Notes: a model not told the origin generated them from the sequence alone. DNA of 64,000 nt from Desulfosporosinus fructosivorans (GCF_004766045.1 NZ_SPQQ01000006.1:1-64000); one strand, 5' to 3'; numbered from the stretch's first letter, positions 1 to 9,163 are shown. Numbers and translations: made by a program.

Positions 1-136
1 GTTACCGGATGTACCAGTTCATGGGGCAATGAAGTTTACGTTGGTCTTTACCATGGTAATTACGCTTGTAATTGGTCTTTATCCAACGCCTCTTGCTCAG
101 ATGGCAATAGCTGCTGCTCAAAGCCTATTTCAGTAG
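1..136 (+). CDS. nuoN: NADH-quinone oxidoreductase subunit N, C-terminal end (partial)
   Basis: Only the last 44 codons are present, read from base 2 to the TAG at 134-136. They encode a hydrophobic helix (MKFTLVFTMVITLVIGLYP) followed by a short amphipathic tail. A final helix with a G-L-Y-P turn and an Ala-rich tail is typical of the C-terminus of NuoN, the last gene of complex I operons; NuoM or another antiporter-like subunit cannot be excluded from so little sequence. A hairpin terminator follows at 171-206, as expected for the end of an operon. Confidence 0.6.
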   Translation, partial: LPDVPVHGAMKFTLVFTMVITLVIGLYPTPLAQMAIAAAQSLFQ

Positions 137-170
137 GGGATAGGGTTCTATAGAAAAGTCTGTACTTATC

Positions 171-206
171 AAAGGGGTTTTTCAGTTTACTGAGAAGCCC
201 TTTTGT
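171..206 (+). terminator. Terminator after nuoN
   Basis: AAAGGGGTTTTTCAG pairs with CTGAGAAGCCCTTTT across a TTTA loop, with some G-U pairs. The T tract is short, so termination may be imperfect. Confidence 0.6.
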
Positions 207-261
207 CGTCTAAATATTTGCAATTTTTAACGATTGGATATTGCAATTTATTGAAAAATAC

Positions 262-300
262 TTTAAAATGAATTAATTAGATGGTATGATGGTCTGACCA
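262..300 (+). promoter_or_regulatory. lut promoter with GntR/FadR-type operator
   Basis: TTTAAA at 262-267 and TATGAT at 285-290 are 17 bp apart and form a plausible sigma-A promoter. TGGTCTGACCA at 290-300 overlaps the end of the -10 box. TGGT-N3-ACCA is the classic operator of FadR-subfamily GntR regulators such as LldR/LutR, so lactate-dependent derepression is a reasonable inference. No such regulator gene is next to it in this window. Confidence 0.55.
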
Positions 301-349
301 CAAATTTGCAATTACTTAAGATGGAAATATTTAAGGAGGAAGGTTCAAA

Positions 350-928
350 ATGGGAGTTGACCAAACCACTGAATTATTTGAAAAATTTCAAGCAAGAGTA
401 GAAGTGTTATCTGGAGAGTGTTTTCGTGTTAAGACTGCAAAAGAAGCAGGAGAACTTGCTTGCAAAGTGATGAAAGAAAAAGGGATTGAAAATGTAGCAC
501 TCTTGAATTCTTCAATCTCTCTAAGGGGAGAGTTTGCTAAACAAATAGGCGAAGCAGGTATAACCGTTTATACAGATCGTTTTAGAGAAGTCACACCGGA
601 CGCGCATGCGGGGATAACACAAGTTGACTATGCTATTGCTGAATTTGGAACGCTTGTTCAGGCTAGGGAAGATGCAAGTGTTGATGATCGTCTATGCTCA
701 ACTCTTATTCCCATTCACATAGCTTTGGTTTCGACGTCTACCATGATGGCTACTTTAGCGGAAGCTATGACAACAATTCATCAACTTCCTCAAATTCCCG
801 GATTTGTGGGTTTTATCACAGGTCCCAGCAGAACTTCGGATATTGAACGCGTCCTGACAGTTGGGGTTCATGGCCCGAAACAACTTATAGTAATCTTTGT
901 TGATGAACAAGTAGAGGGAGTGGCTTAA
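350..928 (+). CDS. lutC: Lactate utilisation protein LutC (LUD domain)
   Basis: This 192-residue protein is one LUD domain, about the usual LutC length. Family motifs are visible: VDYAIAEFGT near residues 92-101 and GPSRTSDIE...GVHGP near 158-176. LutC belongs to the LutABC (LldEFG) complex, which oxidises L-lactate to pyruvate with electron transfer through iron-sulfur clusters. The ATG follows AAGGAGGA by about 9 bases. The stop codon directly abuts the next start (TAAATG), so the two genes are co-transcribed and probably translationally coupled. The operator at 290-300 suggests GntR control. Confidence 0.9.
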   Translation: MGVDQTTELFEKFQARVEVLSGECFRVKTAKEAGELACKVMKEKGIENVALLNSSISLRGEFAKQIGEAGITVYTDRFREVTPDAHAGITQVDYAIAEFGTLVQAREDASVDDRLCSTLIPIHIALVSTSTMMATLAEAMTTIHQLPQIPGFVGFITGPSRTSDIERVLTVGVHGPKQLIVIFVDEQVEGVA

Positions 929-3094
929 ATGGACAAAGATTTTAAAACAAAAATTTCAAAAGCTCTGGGAGATGACGTTTTACGTGGTGCTTTAGGTCGT
1001 TTTGGCGATGCCTATATTTTAGCTCGTGCTAAAGCGTATGAGGGTTATGACTTTGATGCACTCAGTGAAAACATTGTGCAAGTTAAGTCTTATGCGGCAA
1101 ACCATATCGATGAAATGATGGATCAATTCGAAAAAGCAGCAACGGCAAGAGGAGCTAAGGTTTATCGTGCAGCTACTGCAACCGATGCCAAGAAATATGT
1201 CAGTGACTTAGTTAAGAAAAAGGGAATTAAACGAATTGTAAAATCTAAATCAATGGTCTCTGAAGAGATTTTATTAAATGACGATTTGATTGCCGATGGA
1301 ATTGACGTCCAAGAAACAGACTTAGGCGAATGGATTGTACAACTCGCTGGACAACATCCGTCTCACATGGTTTTGCCAGCAATCCATATGACAAAAGAAG
1401 AAGTCGCCACGACATTTAGCGGTCATTTAAAACGGGTTGAGCAACCAGTTATTGCCGAACTTGTTAAAACCGCCAGAGTAGAACTTCGTAAGAAGTTTCT
1501 AGAAGCTGAAATGGGCATTTCAGGAGCTAACATTGCCGTTGCTGAAACTGGGACACTGATGATGCTGACAAATGAAGGGAACGGACGGCTTACAAATACC
1601 TTACCCCCTACTCAAGTCTTCTTAGTAGGTATGGAAAAATTCGTTCCGAAGTTTGAAGATGCACAACACATCATACAGGCGCTTCCAAAGAGTGCAACTG
1701 GTCAGCTGATTACTAGTTATGTAACTATGATAACTGGACCTACCCCAGCCTACTATGCTGATGGTACGATTAAGGATAAGGACTTTCACATCGTCATCAT
1801 TGACAATGGTCGTAGGAAGATGTTTAACGACGAAAAGTTTAAAAAGACCTTCCAGTGTGTTCGATGTGCCTCTTGTCTCAATGTATGCCCTGCGTTCCAA
1901 CTCTTGGGTGGGCACGTCTATGGACATATTTATACCGGTGGCATTGGAACCATCTTAACCAACTTTGTAAATTCAGAAAGAGACGCTAAAAATCCGCAAA
2001 ATCTATGTCTACAATGTGGAAAGTGTACGGAAGTATGTCCTGGAAAGTTAGATATTCCTCAGATGATTTTAGAACTGCGTAATCGGATGGGGGAAAAGGA
2101 TGGAATCGGAGCAGTCCCGAAATTCGCCTTGGATGTAGTATCGAATCGGCGCCTGTTTCATTCAATGTTACGTGTTGCTTCACTTGCCCAATTACCGTTC
2201 TCCAAAGGGCAACCTGTTATTCGGCATTTACCTATGTTTCTCTCCGGACTTACAGAACAGAAAAGTCTACCGACGGTTGCTAAGGTTCCCTTCCGTGATG
2301 TAATCAAAAAGGTCAAGCAAGAGGTTAAAAATCCAAAAGGTAAGGTTGCCCTTTATGCTGGTTGCCTGATTGACTTTGTCTATCCAAAAATTGGAGAAGG
2401 GATTATTGCTGGACTGAATGAAAAAGGGTATGAAGTCGTATTCCCGGATGGACAATCTTGTTGCGGTGCTCCTGCAACGTACATGGGTGATCGTAAAAAT
2501 GCACGTAAGTGTGCAGTCATGAATATCGAAGCGCTGGAAGCCGAAAAGGTTGATTATGTTGTAAGTGGATGTCCAACCTGTACCCATGCTTTAATCGACA
2601 GTTTCAAAGAACTCGTCGAAGATGATCCAGCCTTATTAGCCCGCGCTGAAGAGCTGAGCAGAAAATCTAGAGACTTCTCCAAATTGTTATTTGACTTAGG
2701 CGGATTGCCTGCAGGTGGAGACGGCGTACCGATGAAAATAACGTATCATGATTCTTGTCACCTGAAACGGTCTATGGGAGTTTTCGCTGAACCTCGTAAA
2801 ATATTGACAGATACAGCAGGGGTCGAGCTAATTGAAATGAAAGAATCCGATCGGTGCTGTGGTTTCGCCGGCTCTTATTCGATAAAGTTCCCTGAAATAT
2901 CGGGACCAATCTTGGATCGGAAAATGAAAAACATTGAAGAGACAGGTGCAGATTTCGTGGTTGTGGATTGCCCAGGATGTTTAATGCAAATTGGTGGCGG
3001 CTTAGATAAGAAAAACCCAAAAATCAAAGTAATTCACACAGCTGAGCTTCTTTTAGAAAAACGGAAAAACTCAAAGAAAAAGAATAAGAAGTAG
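929..3094 (+). CDS. lutB: Fused LutB-LutA-type lactate dehydrogenase, iron-sulfur subunit
   Basis: This 721-residue protein joins an N-terminal LUD domain, two 4Fe-4S motifs (CVRCASCLNVCP from residue 310 and CLQCGKCTEVCP from residue 360), and two CCG domains (GCLIDF...CCGAPA around 475-515 and DSCHLKR...CCGFAGS around 608-645). In Bacillus the LUD/ferredoxin part is LutB and the CCG part is LutA; here they form one chain. This fused form is known in sulfate reducers and other anaerobes. Together with LutC it should oxidise lactate to pyruvate and pass electrons to the quinone pool or a soluble carrier. The tail is Lys/Asn-rich. Start ATG abuts the lutC stop. Confidence 0.88.
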   Translation: MDKDFKTKISKALGDDVLRGALGRFGDAYILARAKAYEGYDFDALSENIVQVKSYAANHIDEMMDQFEKAATARGAKVYRAATATDAKKYVSDLVKKKGIKRIVKSKSMVSEEILLNDDLIADGIDVQETDLGEWIVQLAGQHPSHMVLPAIHMTKEEVATTFSGHLKRVEQPVIAELVKTARVELRKKFLEAEMGISGANIAVAETGTLMMLTNEGNGRLTNTLPPTQVFLVGMEKFVPKFEDAQHIIQALPKSATGQLITSYVTMITGPTPAYYADGTIKDKDFHIVIIDNGRRKMFNDEKFKKTFQCVRCASCLNVCPAFQLLGGHVYGHIYTGGIGTILTNFVNSERDAKNPQNLCLQCGKCTEVCPGKLDIPQMILELRNRMGEKDGIGAVPKFALDVVSNRRLFHSMLRVASLAQLPFSKGQPVIRHLPMFLSGLTEQKSLPTVAKVPFRDVIKKVKQEVKNPKGKVALYAGCLIDFVYPKIGEGIIAGLNEKGYEVVFPDGQSCCGAPATYMGDRKNARKCAVMNIEALEAEKVDYVVSGCPTCTHALIDSFKELVEDDPALLARAEELSRKSRDFSKLLFDLGGLPAGGDGVPMKITYHDSCHLKRSMGVFAEPRKILTDTAGVELIEMKESDRCCGFAGSYSIKFPEISGPILDRKMKNIEETGADFVVVDCPGCLMQIGGGLDKKNPKIKVIHTAELLLEKRKNSKKKNKK

Positions 3095-3165
3095 TCAGAG
3101 GACAATATTACAATATTAGTGGAAAAGTTCTGTTTTTCACCCAAGGATTTTTTAATGGTAGCCAA

Positions 3166-3462
3166 GAAGTATACTAGTAGAAGCAGACATCTTTTTTATC
3201 CGAAAGTAGTAAGGCAATCGTTGCCTCGAAAGCGAGCGAAATCGCGTAAAGGAGAAAAGGTGTAGGCGTGGGAGGAGAAGGAATGCCAGGAAGCAATTCC
3301 TTTAGCCTCACAAAGGAAAGTAATGACCCACCTAATGTGTCTGCAGCTCATTACGGAGGGATGGTCTCAGTATTGCACCTCTGTGATCAGAGCGGGTCGT
3401 TGCGAGACTGAGAACTTTAAGGAGCTTCGAGGGATGACTATCCCTTGAGGCTCCATTTTCAA
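3166..3462 (+). ncRNA. Candidate structured small RNA, family unknown
   Basis: The 533-base gap between the lut genes and the HAD gene has no convincing ORF but dense secondary structure. A TATACT -10-like box lies at 3170-3175. Several hairpins follow: GGCAA-TCG-TTGCC (3213-3225), CTCG-AAAG-CGAG (3225-3236), a long stem of GAGGAGAAGGAAT with ATTCCTTTAGCCTC (about 3272-3309), TAATGA...TCATTA (3321-3353), and a multi-part stem closed by GGTCTCAG and CTGAGAAC (3363-3415). It ends with a terminator-like hairpin at 3421-3454 followed by ATTTTC. An RNA of about 280 nt is inferred. I could not match 6S, SRP, RNase P, tmRNA, T-box or common riboswitch signatures. From 3463 to 3627 I see nothing except the HAD ribosome site. 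Confidence 0.45.
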
Positions 3463-3627
3463 TAATTGTTGAATAAATGAATATATTTTATATAAAAGGG
3501 AATATAAATGTTTAATGGAACATCTCAAACACTAGGAGGAAATCGCAAGGAAAAGGAGAATAATATAAAATAGAACCGGAACAAGCAATCGTTCTGTGTT
3601 TCAGACCTCGATTAGGAGGACACAACA

Positions 3628-4317
3628 TTGATCCAAGCCATTCTCTTTGACCTTGAGGATACACTCATAAATATTGATGCGATCGCTTTCATGCGCAATT
3701 ATCTTGGAATCCTGGCCCCGCGCTTTGCTCATCTGCTTTCACCTGATAAATTTTCAAAACAATTTTCAAAATCGTTGGAAGTTGCGCGAAGTGAACCTAA
3801 ACCTGGGCAGACAAATATACAGAGCTTCTATGACGATTTCAGTAAGGCTACAGGGCAATCTATTCAAACACTGCAGCCAATTTTTGAGGAGTTTTATGAA
3901 TCCGATTTTCCGGCTTTACGGTGTCTGGTTCAGGCTATTCCTCAAGGAGTTAAGGTGGTTGAATATGCCATTCAACAGGGGTTTTTAACCGCTGTTGCCT
4001 CCAATGCAATACTCCCGTTAAATGCTATGCAGGAACATATAAGCTGGGCTGGGCTCACTCCTGAACATTTTAAGATCATTCCTTCCTTAGATAATTTCCA
4101 TTTCTTTAAACCTCACCTAGGATTTTTTAGAGAAGTTGCGGAAAGTCTTGGAGTTAAACCTGATAATTGTTTAATTGTCAGTGGGCACACGCAAGACTTG
4201 GTTTGTCGAGAACTAGGGATGAAGACGTTTTTCGTTGGATCCATAGGATTAGAAGAGACTGATTACGCAGGCAATCTTGACGATCTTTTCCGGTTAATTG
4301 GGCAAGGGAATTTGTAA
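3628..4317 (+). CDS. HAD-superfamily hydrolase
   Basis: This 229-residue protein fits the HAD phosphatase family. Motif I is FDLEDTL: Asp8 is the nucleophile and Thr12 the +4 residue, but the usual general acid/base Asp at +2 is Glu10. Motif II Ser/Thr is probably in VASNA, motif III Lys in FFKPHLGFF, and motif IV near the C-terminus. The C1-type helical cap lies between motifs I and II. The substrate is unknown. The start is TTG behind GGAGGA. The 3' end lies just ahead of a small membrane protein gene, so the pair probably forms an operon. Confidence 0.8.
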   Translation: MIQAILFDLEDTLINIDAIAFMRNYLGILAPRFAHLLSPDKFSKQFSKSLEVARSEPKPGQTNIQSFYDDFSKATGQSIQTLQPIFEEFYESDFPALRCLVQAIPQGVKVVEYAIQQGFLTAVASNAILPLNAMQEHISWAGLTPEHFKIIPSLDNFHFFKPHLGFFREVAESLGVKPDNCLIVSGHTQDLVCRELGMKTFFVGSIGLEETDYAGNLDDLFRLIGQGNL

Positions 4318-4342
4318 TTTGCTGGAAAGAGGGGAGATATGG

Positions 4343-4789
4343 GTGGGAATAATTTGCCAGCCCATACTTAAAACAATAGAAAACCAGGATATCCCAGTGC
4401 CCTCAGAGCGTATGGGTCATTTGTTCTGTGAATTTCTTGGCCGATATAACGAATGGAAAGCTGCTAAAGTTCAGGAAATGATCTGGATCTTTATCCTATT
4501 ATTTCTTGGGATATGTATTATTTTACTCCCGTGGTTTTTGCTTGGGAGAGGGTTAGTTATGAGTGTAGTCATGTTGGTTATTTTCTATTTTGCCTCACGC
4601 CACTATTTAGAATTAAATGAACAAGTGAGTCACTTATTTGTGAATGTACATATTTTGCACCATCATTTGACGGGTAAACTTGAGGTTGGCTTTTGCGAAC
4701 ACTTGGAGCCTTGCCAATGTGCTGAGAATTTTCGTCGCTATGTTATTATGAATTACAATATTTCATTTTACAATCCATCGTTGAGGTGA
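4343..4789 (+). CDS. Small membrane protein, unknown function
   Basis: I place the start at GTG 4343, after GAGGGGAG at 4329-4336, rather than at an ATG at 4298 inside the HAD gene. This gives about 148 residues. There is a soluble N-terminal part of about 45 residues, two hydrophobic segments (WIFILLFLGICIILLPWFLL and LVMSVVMLVIFYFA), and a soluble Cys/His-bearing tail (HILHHH, CEHLEPCQC). The tail could bind metal, but no family was recognised. It is probably transcribed with the HAD gene. Confidence 0.55.
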   Translation: MGIICQPILKTIENQDIPVPSERMGHLFCEFLGRYNEWKAAKVQEMIWIFILLFLGICIILLPWFLLGRGLVMSVVMLVIFYFASRHYLELNEQVSHLFVNVHILHHHLTGKLEVGFCEHLEPCQCAENFRRYVIMNYNISFYNPSLR

Positions 4790-4889
4790 TATTATGATGG
4801 GATTTGTTGATGGATAAATTTGCTATAGTCTCGAAGAGATGTTATAATTCATACTAATTTAAATTCATTAAATTTTAGGAGGAGTTCTT

Positions 4890-5048
4890 ATGAAAAAGTA
4901 TGTTTGTTCCGCTTGTGGCTATGTTTATGATCCTGCAGTTGGAGATCCTGACTCTGGTGTTGCACCAGGTACAGCGTTTGAGGATATTCCGGCTGATTGG
5001 GTCTGCCCAGTTTGTGGAGTAGGTAAAGATGAGTTTGAAGCTGAGTAA
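4890..5048 (+). CDS. Rubredoxin
   Basis: This 52-residue protein carries the two rubredoxin iron knuckles CSACGY (from residue 6) and CPVCGVGK (from residue 39), with the conserved [16 protein letters not shown] segment and DWVCP between them. It is a one-iron electron carrier, in anaerobes typically feeding rubrerythrins, superoxide reductases or flavodiiron proteins. A strong AGGAGGAG site lies 7 bases before the ATG. The gene has its own terminator at 5072-5122 and looks monocistronic. Confidence 0.95.
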   Translation: MKKYVCSACGYVYDPAVGDPDSGVAPGTAFEDIPADWVCPVCGVGKDEFEAE

Positions 5049-5071
5049 CTGAAAAGTGCTTGTATCATGGG

Positions 5072-5122
5072 AAACTAAAAGGGAAAAGCGAACAATCGCT
5101 TTTCCCTTTTAGTTTTATTTTT
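5072..5122. terminator. Bidirectional rho-independent terminator
   Basis: CTAAAAGGGAAAAGCGA pairs perfectly with TCGCTTTTCCCTTTTAG around an ACAA loop, followed by TTTTATTTTT. It ends the rubredoxin transcript. Confidence 0.9.
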
Positions 5123-5221
5123 CAACTTGTAGTGGCAATTCTCGAATTGCCCTCGTTTCTTCAGTGAGGGATATGAGAGACAAGCAATTCAGTGAATTGA
5201 CATTACTGGTTATTATAGATG

Positions 5222-5253
5222 AAAGGGGGAAAGGGTAATTGATGAATTACCCT
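5222..5253 (-). terminator. Terminator of the helicase gene
   Basis: GGGTAATT-GATG-AATTACCC lies just beyond the helicase stop. Read on the minus strand it is followed by a T/C-rich tract (TTTCCCCCTTTC). Confidence 0.6.
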
Positions 5254-7502
5254 TACAGTTCCATAATAGCTGCCTCATCCCGATCAAGTTTTGTCATGCA
5301 TGCTTTTAAACGCGTTCGCAAAAGGGAATCGCTTGTGGCCTCTCTCATCTGGCGCAAGAGATCGATGGTTCGCCTAAAAACACTGATGATGTCGCCCTCA
5401 TCAAGATTACATAATGATTGTATTTCGACAAACGTTGAACCTTGGCTCCAGGCGTAAGTAATCCCCGCTACGCGCGGGTCGTATCTTACTGAGTCTTCAC
5501 CACAAATACTTTGGATGTACTCGCAGATTTCTTTGACTGGCGCGGTATCGAAAACTCCAGCACGCTGAAATACATCATTTTTCCGTGCTTCGAAGTCGAC
5601 GCTCGACAGCAAAGCGTTAAGCTGATCGTCATCGATTTGGGCGAATATGTCAGAGTAAATAAGCTCTGTAACCAGAAGTTCTTGTACATATATACGACTA
5701 GCACAGGTACCACGAGGGAGGAGCTCATCTTCTCGCATGTAGCCTAATTGACGAAGGTGAGTTTTTTTGTATTCAAATTCAAGGAGAAACGCATTTTCCT
5801 CTGGAAGGCCCGCTAAGGCCGTTTGAAGCTCCTTGCTGCGCTGTTGTATCGCTAAGTAGCTCTTGCTATGTTCCTTGCAGCTATCTTGGCGTGCTGACGG
5901 GCAACTCTTTGGTGTCAGCGATAACAGTTTATCCCAAGCCTTGATTTTTCGAGCCATCTCTCGTCCGTAAACGCGAGTTTGCTTGCGAGGTCCTAAAGCC
6001 TTATAGGTTTTCTTTAGCTTTTCAAATTCTTTGCGCTTGGGGTGGTGTTTCAAAGGACAGGTAAACGTTCCAACCGCTTCGCAGAGGTGATGTTGTGCTC
6101 CTTCGAGTTGTTGCTCGATTCCCGCCAATTCAGCGTGAAGTTGCTTGGAACTTAAATGGTAACTATAGGCGGCAAAACTTTTTTGGAAGTAAGTTTCAAT
6201 CTGGCTTTGCGTAAGAGTTGCTGTAAGGTTGAGAACGGTATTGTAGGTAAGTCTAAATTGGCTGGTAAGTGGTTCAAGCCGATTTAACTGGAATTTAGGG
6301 GGTGGACTTTTTTCCATATAGGCTAAGTCTACGACAGCAAAAGAATACCCTTTTTCATCAAGACCCCTTCGCCCTGCGCGACCGGACATTTGGAAAAATT
6401 CGTGGTTAGCAAGTGCGCGGAAATTGTGTCCATCATATTTGCTCAGGGAGTCGAAACAAACTGCTTTGACGGGATAGTTAATTCCAACACTAAAGGTTTC
6501 AGTGCAGTAGAGCACTTTGATTAAGCGTTCTAGGAAGAGTTCTTCAACCACGACTTTTTGGGAAGGAAGCAAACCTGCATGATGATAAGCAATCCCTTTT
6601 GAACACAAACGCTTAAGCTGACGAGTAGACGATGACCAATCGATTTCAGGACCAAAGAGCATAAGGAATTTATTTTCAACAATACGGCGTTCTGGAGAGT
6701 TTAAATAATTGGCAATCGTCGATAATTCCATGGCTTTTATAGCACATTGTTTTCGACTGAAAACGAAGAAAAGTGCTGGAAGATGTTCGCGTTGAATTGT
6801 ACGTACAAGATCTAGGTGAGTGGTTGGTCCAAAAGGATTATCATCGTTAATACGATCTTTGAGTTTCTGGCGATAATAATGCCAGAGTTGATCATAATCG
6901 ACAAGCCCGGTGTCTTTAGTGTAGTAATAGTATTCTAACGGAACAACTCGCTTGGATTCTTCGATGAGAGCGACATCTTCATGCCGTATGGATTTGATCC
7001 AATCCACTAAGTGTTGGGCGTTAGCGATGGTCGCACTTAAACCCAGAAGTTTCATTTTCGCGGGTGCAAGAATAATAGACTCTTCCCATACTGTTCCGCG
7101 TTCCTCGTCATTCAGCCAGTGGATCTCATCAAAAATAATATGAGAGACAAACTCAAGATTAGGATCTTCTGTGATGACTTGGTTGCGAAAGACTTCTGTA
7201 GTCATTATAAGAAGTGGAGCAGTAGGATTAAGGACTACATCCCCGGTCATAATACCGACTGCCTCTTCTCCAAACTGTGCTTTGAAGTCTCTGTATTTTT
7301 GATTACTTAACGCTTTGATAGGCGCTGTATAGATAACTCTTAGATGTTCATTCATAGCCTTTTCAATCAAATAATCAGCAACAAGAGTCTTACCTGTCCC
7401 GGTAGGAGCAGCAACAATGACGGATTTTCCAGCATCAATGGCATCTAGTGCCTCTTCTTGAAAAGGGTCAAGGGTAAATTGATGATAGGTGCGTTTAGAC
7501 AT
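5253..7502 (-). CDS. Ski2/Mtr4-like DEAD/DEAH-box helicase
   Basis: This 749-residue superfamily 2 helicase has Walker A APTGTGKT (residues 32-39), motif Ia TAPIKALSNQK, DEIH (125-128), SAT motif III in LGLSATIAN, and motif VI QMSGRAGRRG. The DEIH box, the ALSNQK motif and the long C-terminal region resemble archaeal/eukaryotic Ski2-Mtr4 RNA helicases and their bacterial relatives. A Cys cluster (CPLKHHPKRK; later CPSARQDSC) lies in the middle of the accessory region. It is monocistronic, on the minus strand, between rubredoxin and an unknown gene. The substrate (RNA or DNA) is not decided by sequence. Confidence 0.85.
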   Translation of the reverse strand: MSKRTYHQFTLDPFQEEALDAIDAGKSVIVAAPTGTGKTLVADYLIEKAMNEHLRVIYTAPIKALSNQKYRDFKAQFGEEAVGIMTGDVVLNPTAPLLIMTTEVFRNQVITEDPNLEFVSHIIFDEIHWLNDEERGTVWEESIILAPAKMKLLGLSATIANAQHLVDWIKSIRHEDVALIEESKRVVPLEYYYYTKDTGLVDYDQLWHYYRQKLKDRINDDNPFGPTTHLDLVRTIQREHLPALFFVFSRKQCAIKAMELSTIANYLNSPERRIVENKFLMLFGPEIDWSSSTRQLKRLCSKGIAYHHAGLLPSQKVVVEELFLERLIKVLYCTETFSVGINYPVKAVCFDSLSKYDGHNFRALANHEFFQMSGRAGRRGLDEKGYSFAVVDLAYMEKSPPPKFQLNRLEPLTSQFRLTYNTVLNLTATLTQSQIETYFQKSFAAYSYHLSSKQLHAELAGIEQQLEGAQHHLCEAVGTFTCPLKHHPKRKEFEKLKKTYKALGPRKQTRVYGREMARKIKAWDKLLSLTPKSCPSARQDSCKEHSKSYLAIQQRSKELQTALAGLPEENAFLLEFEYKKTHLRQLGYMREDELLPRGTCASRIYVQELLVTELIYSDIFAQIDDDQLNALLSSVDFEARKNDVFQRAGVFDTAPVKEICEYIQSICGEDSVRYDPRVAGITYAWSQGSTFVEIQSLCNLDEGDIISVFRRTIDLLRQMREATSDSLLRTRLKACMTKLDRDEAAIMEL

Positions 7503-7639
7503 GTGAGTCAGCTCGTTTCTGATTTCATTTTACTTATATTAACAAAATGGCGAATATTGGTCAACTTTAGGCGCAGAGTGGTCTGAATGGGCACTAGAAT
7601 CCATATGATGAAATAGACAAGGGCTAAGGGGGGAGCAGC

Positions 7640-8482
7640 GTGTCTTCTTTGCGATTAGAGATTGAGCAAGCAATGGGACTTAAGTTTCCAGAAAGAAACG
7701 GAGAATCAATAGTTCGGTTTACAGAATCGATGGAAATTCCACGTGCAGCGGAAATGTTAATGCGGGGATTATATCGTGATCCCGAACGGGTACGCCAAGG
7801 ATTTAAGCTATTGCATCAAGAAACTGGATCATTGATCGATATTCTCATGCCACGGCGCTCCCGTTTACGTGAATGGGCTGATTCTCTGCCAGATCGTCCT
7901 AGAGACGCGGAATCCTTCTTAAAAGACACGACAGACCAACTCTTAATAAGAGAACAACGTTTAGCTCAGGCTGAACGAGATTTAGTAGATCAACTAAAAG
8001 AGTGTGGGCTAGAGGATATTTTCCCTATCCCGTTAGCTGCTTTTGGAATTTGTACTTATAAAGACCCTAACGTTAAACTATTTCTGAAGCCCTTAGGACG
8101 ATTTGCAGAAATCCTCCAGATGAATCCTGAATCCTTGCGACAGGTTGTGCGTGTTCATTTCATATTTTTACTCCTCTTAATTGCCGGGACAGATTTAGAT
8201 GGGCAAGTATATTCTAGGGGCGGAGAAGACGAGGCGATCCATTGGCTAACGAGTATATATACCCTTCGATATCTAAAAAACCAATCGTCTGAACTGATTC
8301 AGTGCTATCAAGAGTGGGTTAAAGGTTGGGGCGGTAAGTTGCCGAGTCAAAGTTTGCTTAATGATCGAACGTGTGAAAAAACGCGTGCTACTATGGTTTT
8401 CTGGCGGCGTCAGTTGAATATAAGCTGGGAAGAGTGTTGGCATATTATTAATCAACTTGAACGATCAGAAAATCTAATATAA
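7640..8482 (+). CDS. Conserved hypothetical protein
   Basis: A GTG start behind GGGGGGAGCAG gives 280 residues, soluble apart from one hydrophobic stretch (FIFLLLLIAG) near residue 175. It is rich in helices and charged residues. I recognise no family. It converges tail-to-tail with the Crp/Fnr regulator gene, leaving only 6 bases between stops. Confidence 0.7.
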   Translation: MSSLRLEIEQAMGLKFPERNGESIVRFTESMEIPRAAEMLMRGLYRDPERVRQGFKLLHQETGSLIDILMPRRSRLREWADSLPDRPRDAESFLKDTTDQLLIREQRLAQAERDLVDQLKECGLEDIFPIPLAAFGICTYKDPNVKLFLKPLGRFAEILQMNPESLRQVVRVHFIFLLLLIAGTDLDGQVYSRGGEDEAIHWLTSIYTLRYLKNQSSELIQCYQEWVKGWGGKLPSQSLLNDRTCEKTRATMVFWRRQLNISWEECWHIINQLERSENLI

Positions 8483-8488
8483 TAAGGG

Positions 8489-9163
8489 TCAAGGCCATTC
8501 CGCTAATTCAGAGGGCTTGATAATTTCTAACCGATCGCCGACTAGCCTTAGAACTCCGGATTTTTTCCATCCATTGATGGAGCGGTTGACACACTCTCGA
8601 CTTGTCCCAATCATACTGGCTAGATCACGGTGAGTAAGTGACGCATCAACAAATATTGGTTGTCCAGGCTGGTGGGCAGGTTGGGCGAGGCGCAGGAAAA
8701 GGGCAGCAAGTATTCCTGCAGTAGATCGGTTAGTTAAGATTCTAATAAACTCTTGGGCTAGTCGTAAGCGCCGACTCAAAGTGCGAATGAGAGCCACAGA
8801 GAGCGCAGGGCTAGCTTCCAGTATGCTAGGCATTACTTCGTTATGGAGGACTAATAGTGTGCTGTCTTGAAGCACTTCAGCCGTTGCATGGTAGGAGCCG
8901 TCTTCAAGAAGTAATACTTCGGCGAAACAATCATAGGGGCCGCACCAATCGAAAATCTGTTCAGTACCCTCTGGCGTCGATTTACTGAGTTTAACTTGTC
9001 CAGAAAGTACAAAATACACGCATGATCCAATCTCCCCTTCAAAAAACAATAATTGTCCACGTCGGTAATGGCGTTCTTTTAGATGAGGGAGCAAGAGAGA
9101 GACGTCTTTAGGAGTTAAGGTCGAAAATAGAGAAAAACGGAGAAGTTCCTCAGCGTTAAGCAT
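8489..9163 (-). CDS. Crp/Fnr-family transcriptional regulator
   Basis: This 224-residue protein has an N-terminal cNMP-binding-type beta barrel (residues about 10-125, with RRGQLLFFEGEIGSCVYFVLSG) and a C-terminal winged helix (DLASMIGTSRECVNRSINGWKKSG) of the HTH_Crp_2 type. No N-terminal Cys cluster is present, so it is not an iron-sulfur FNR; the ligand is unknown. A GAGGTG site lies before the ATG. Upstream (9228-9296) is a 12-bp inverted repeat that could be its operator. Confidence 0.88.
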   Translation of the reverse strand: MLNAEELLRFSLFSTLTPKDVSLLLPHLKERHYRRGQLLFFEGEIGSCVYFVLSGQVKLSKSTPEGTEQIFDWCGPYDCFAEVLLLEDGSYHATAEVLQDSTLLVLHNEVMPSILEASPALSVALIRTLSRRLRLAQEFIRILTNRSTAGILAALFLRLAQPAHQPGQPIFVDASLTHRDLASMIGTSRECVNRSINGWKKSGVLRLVGDRLEIIKPSELAEWP

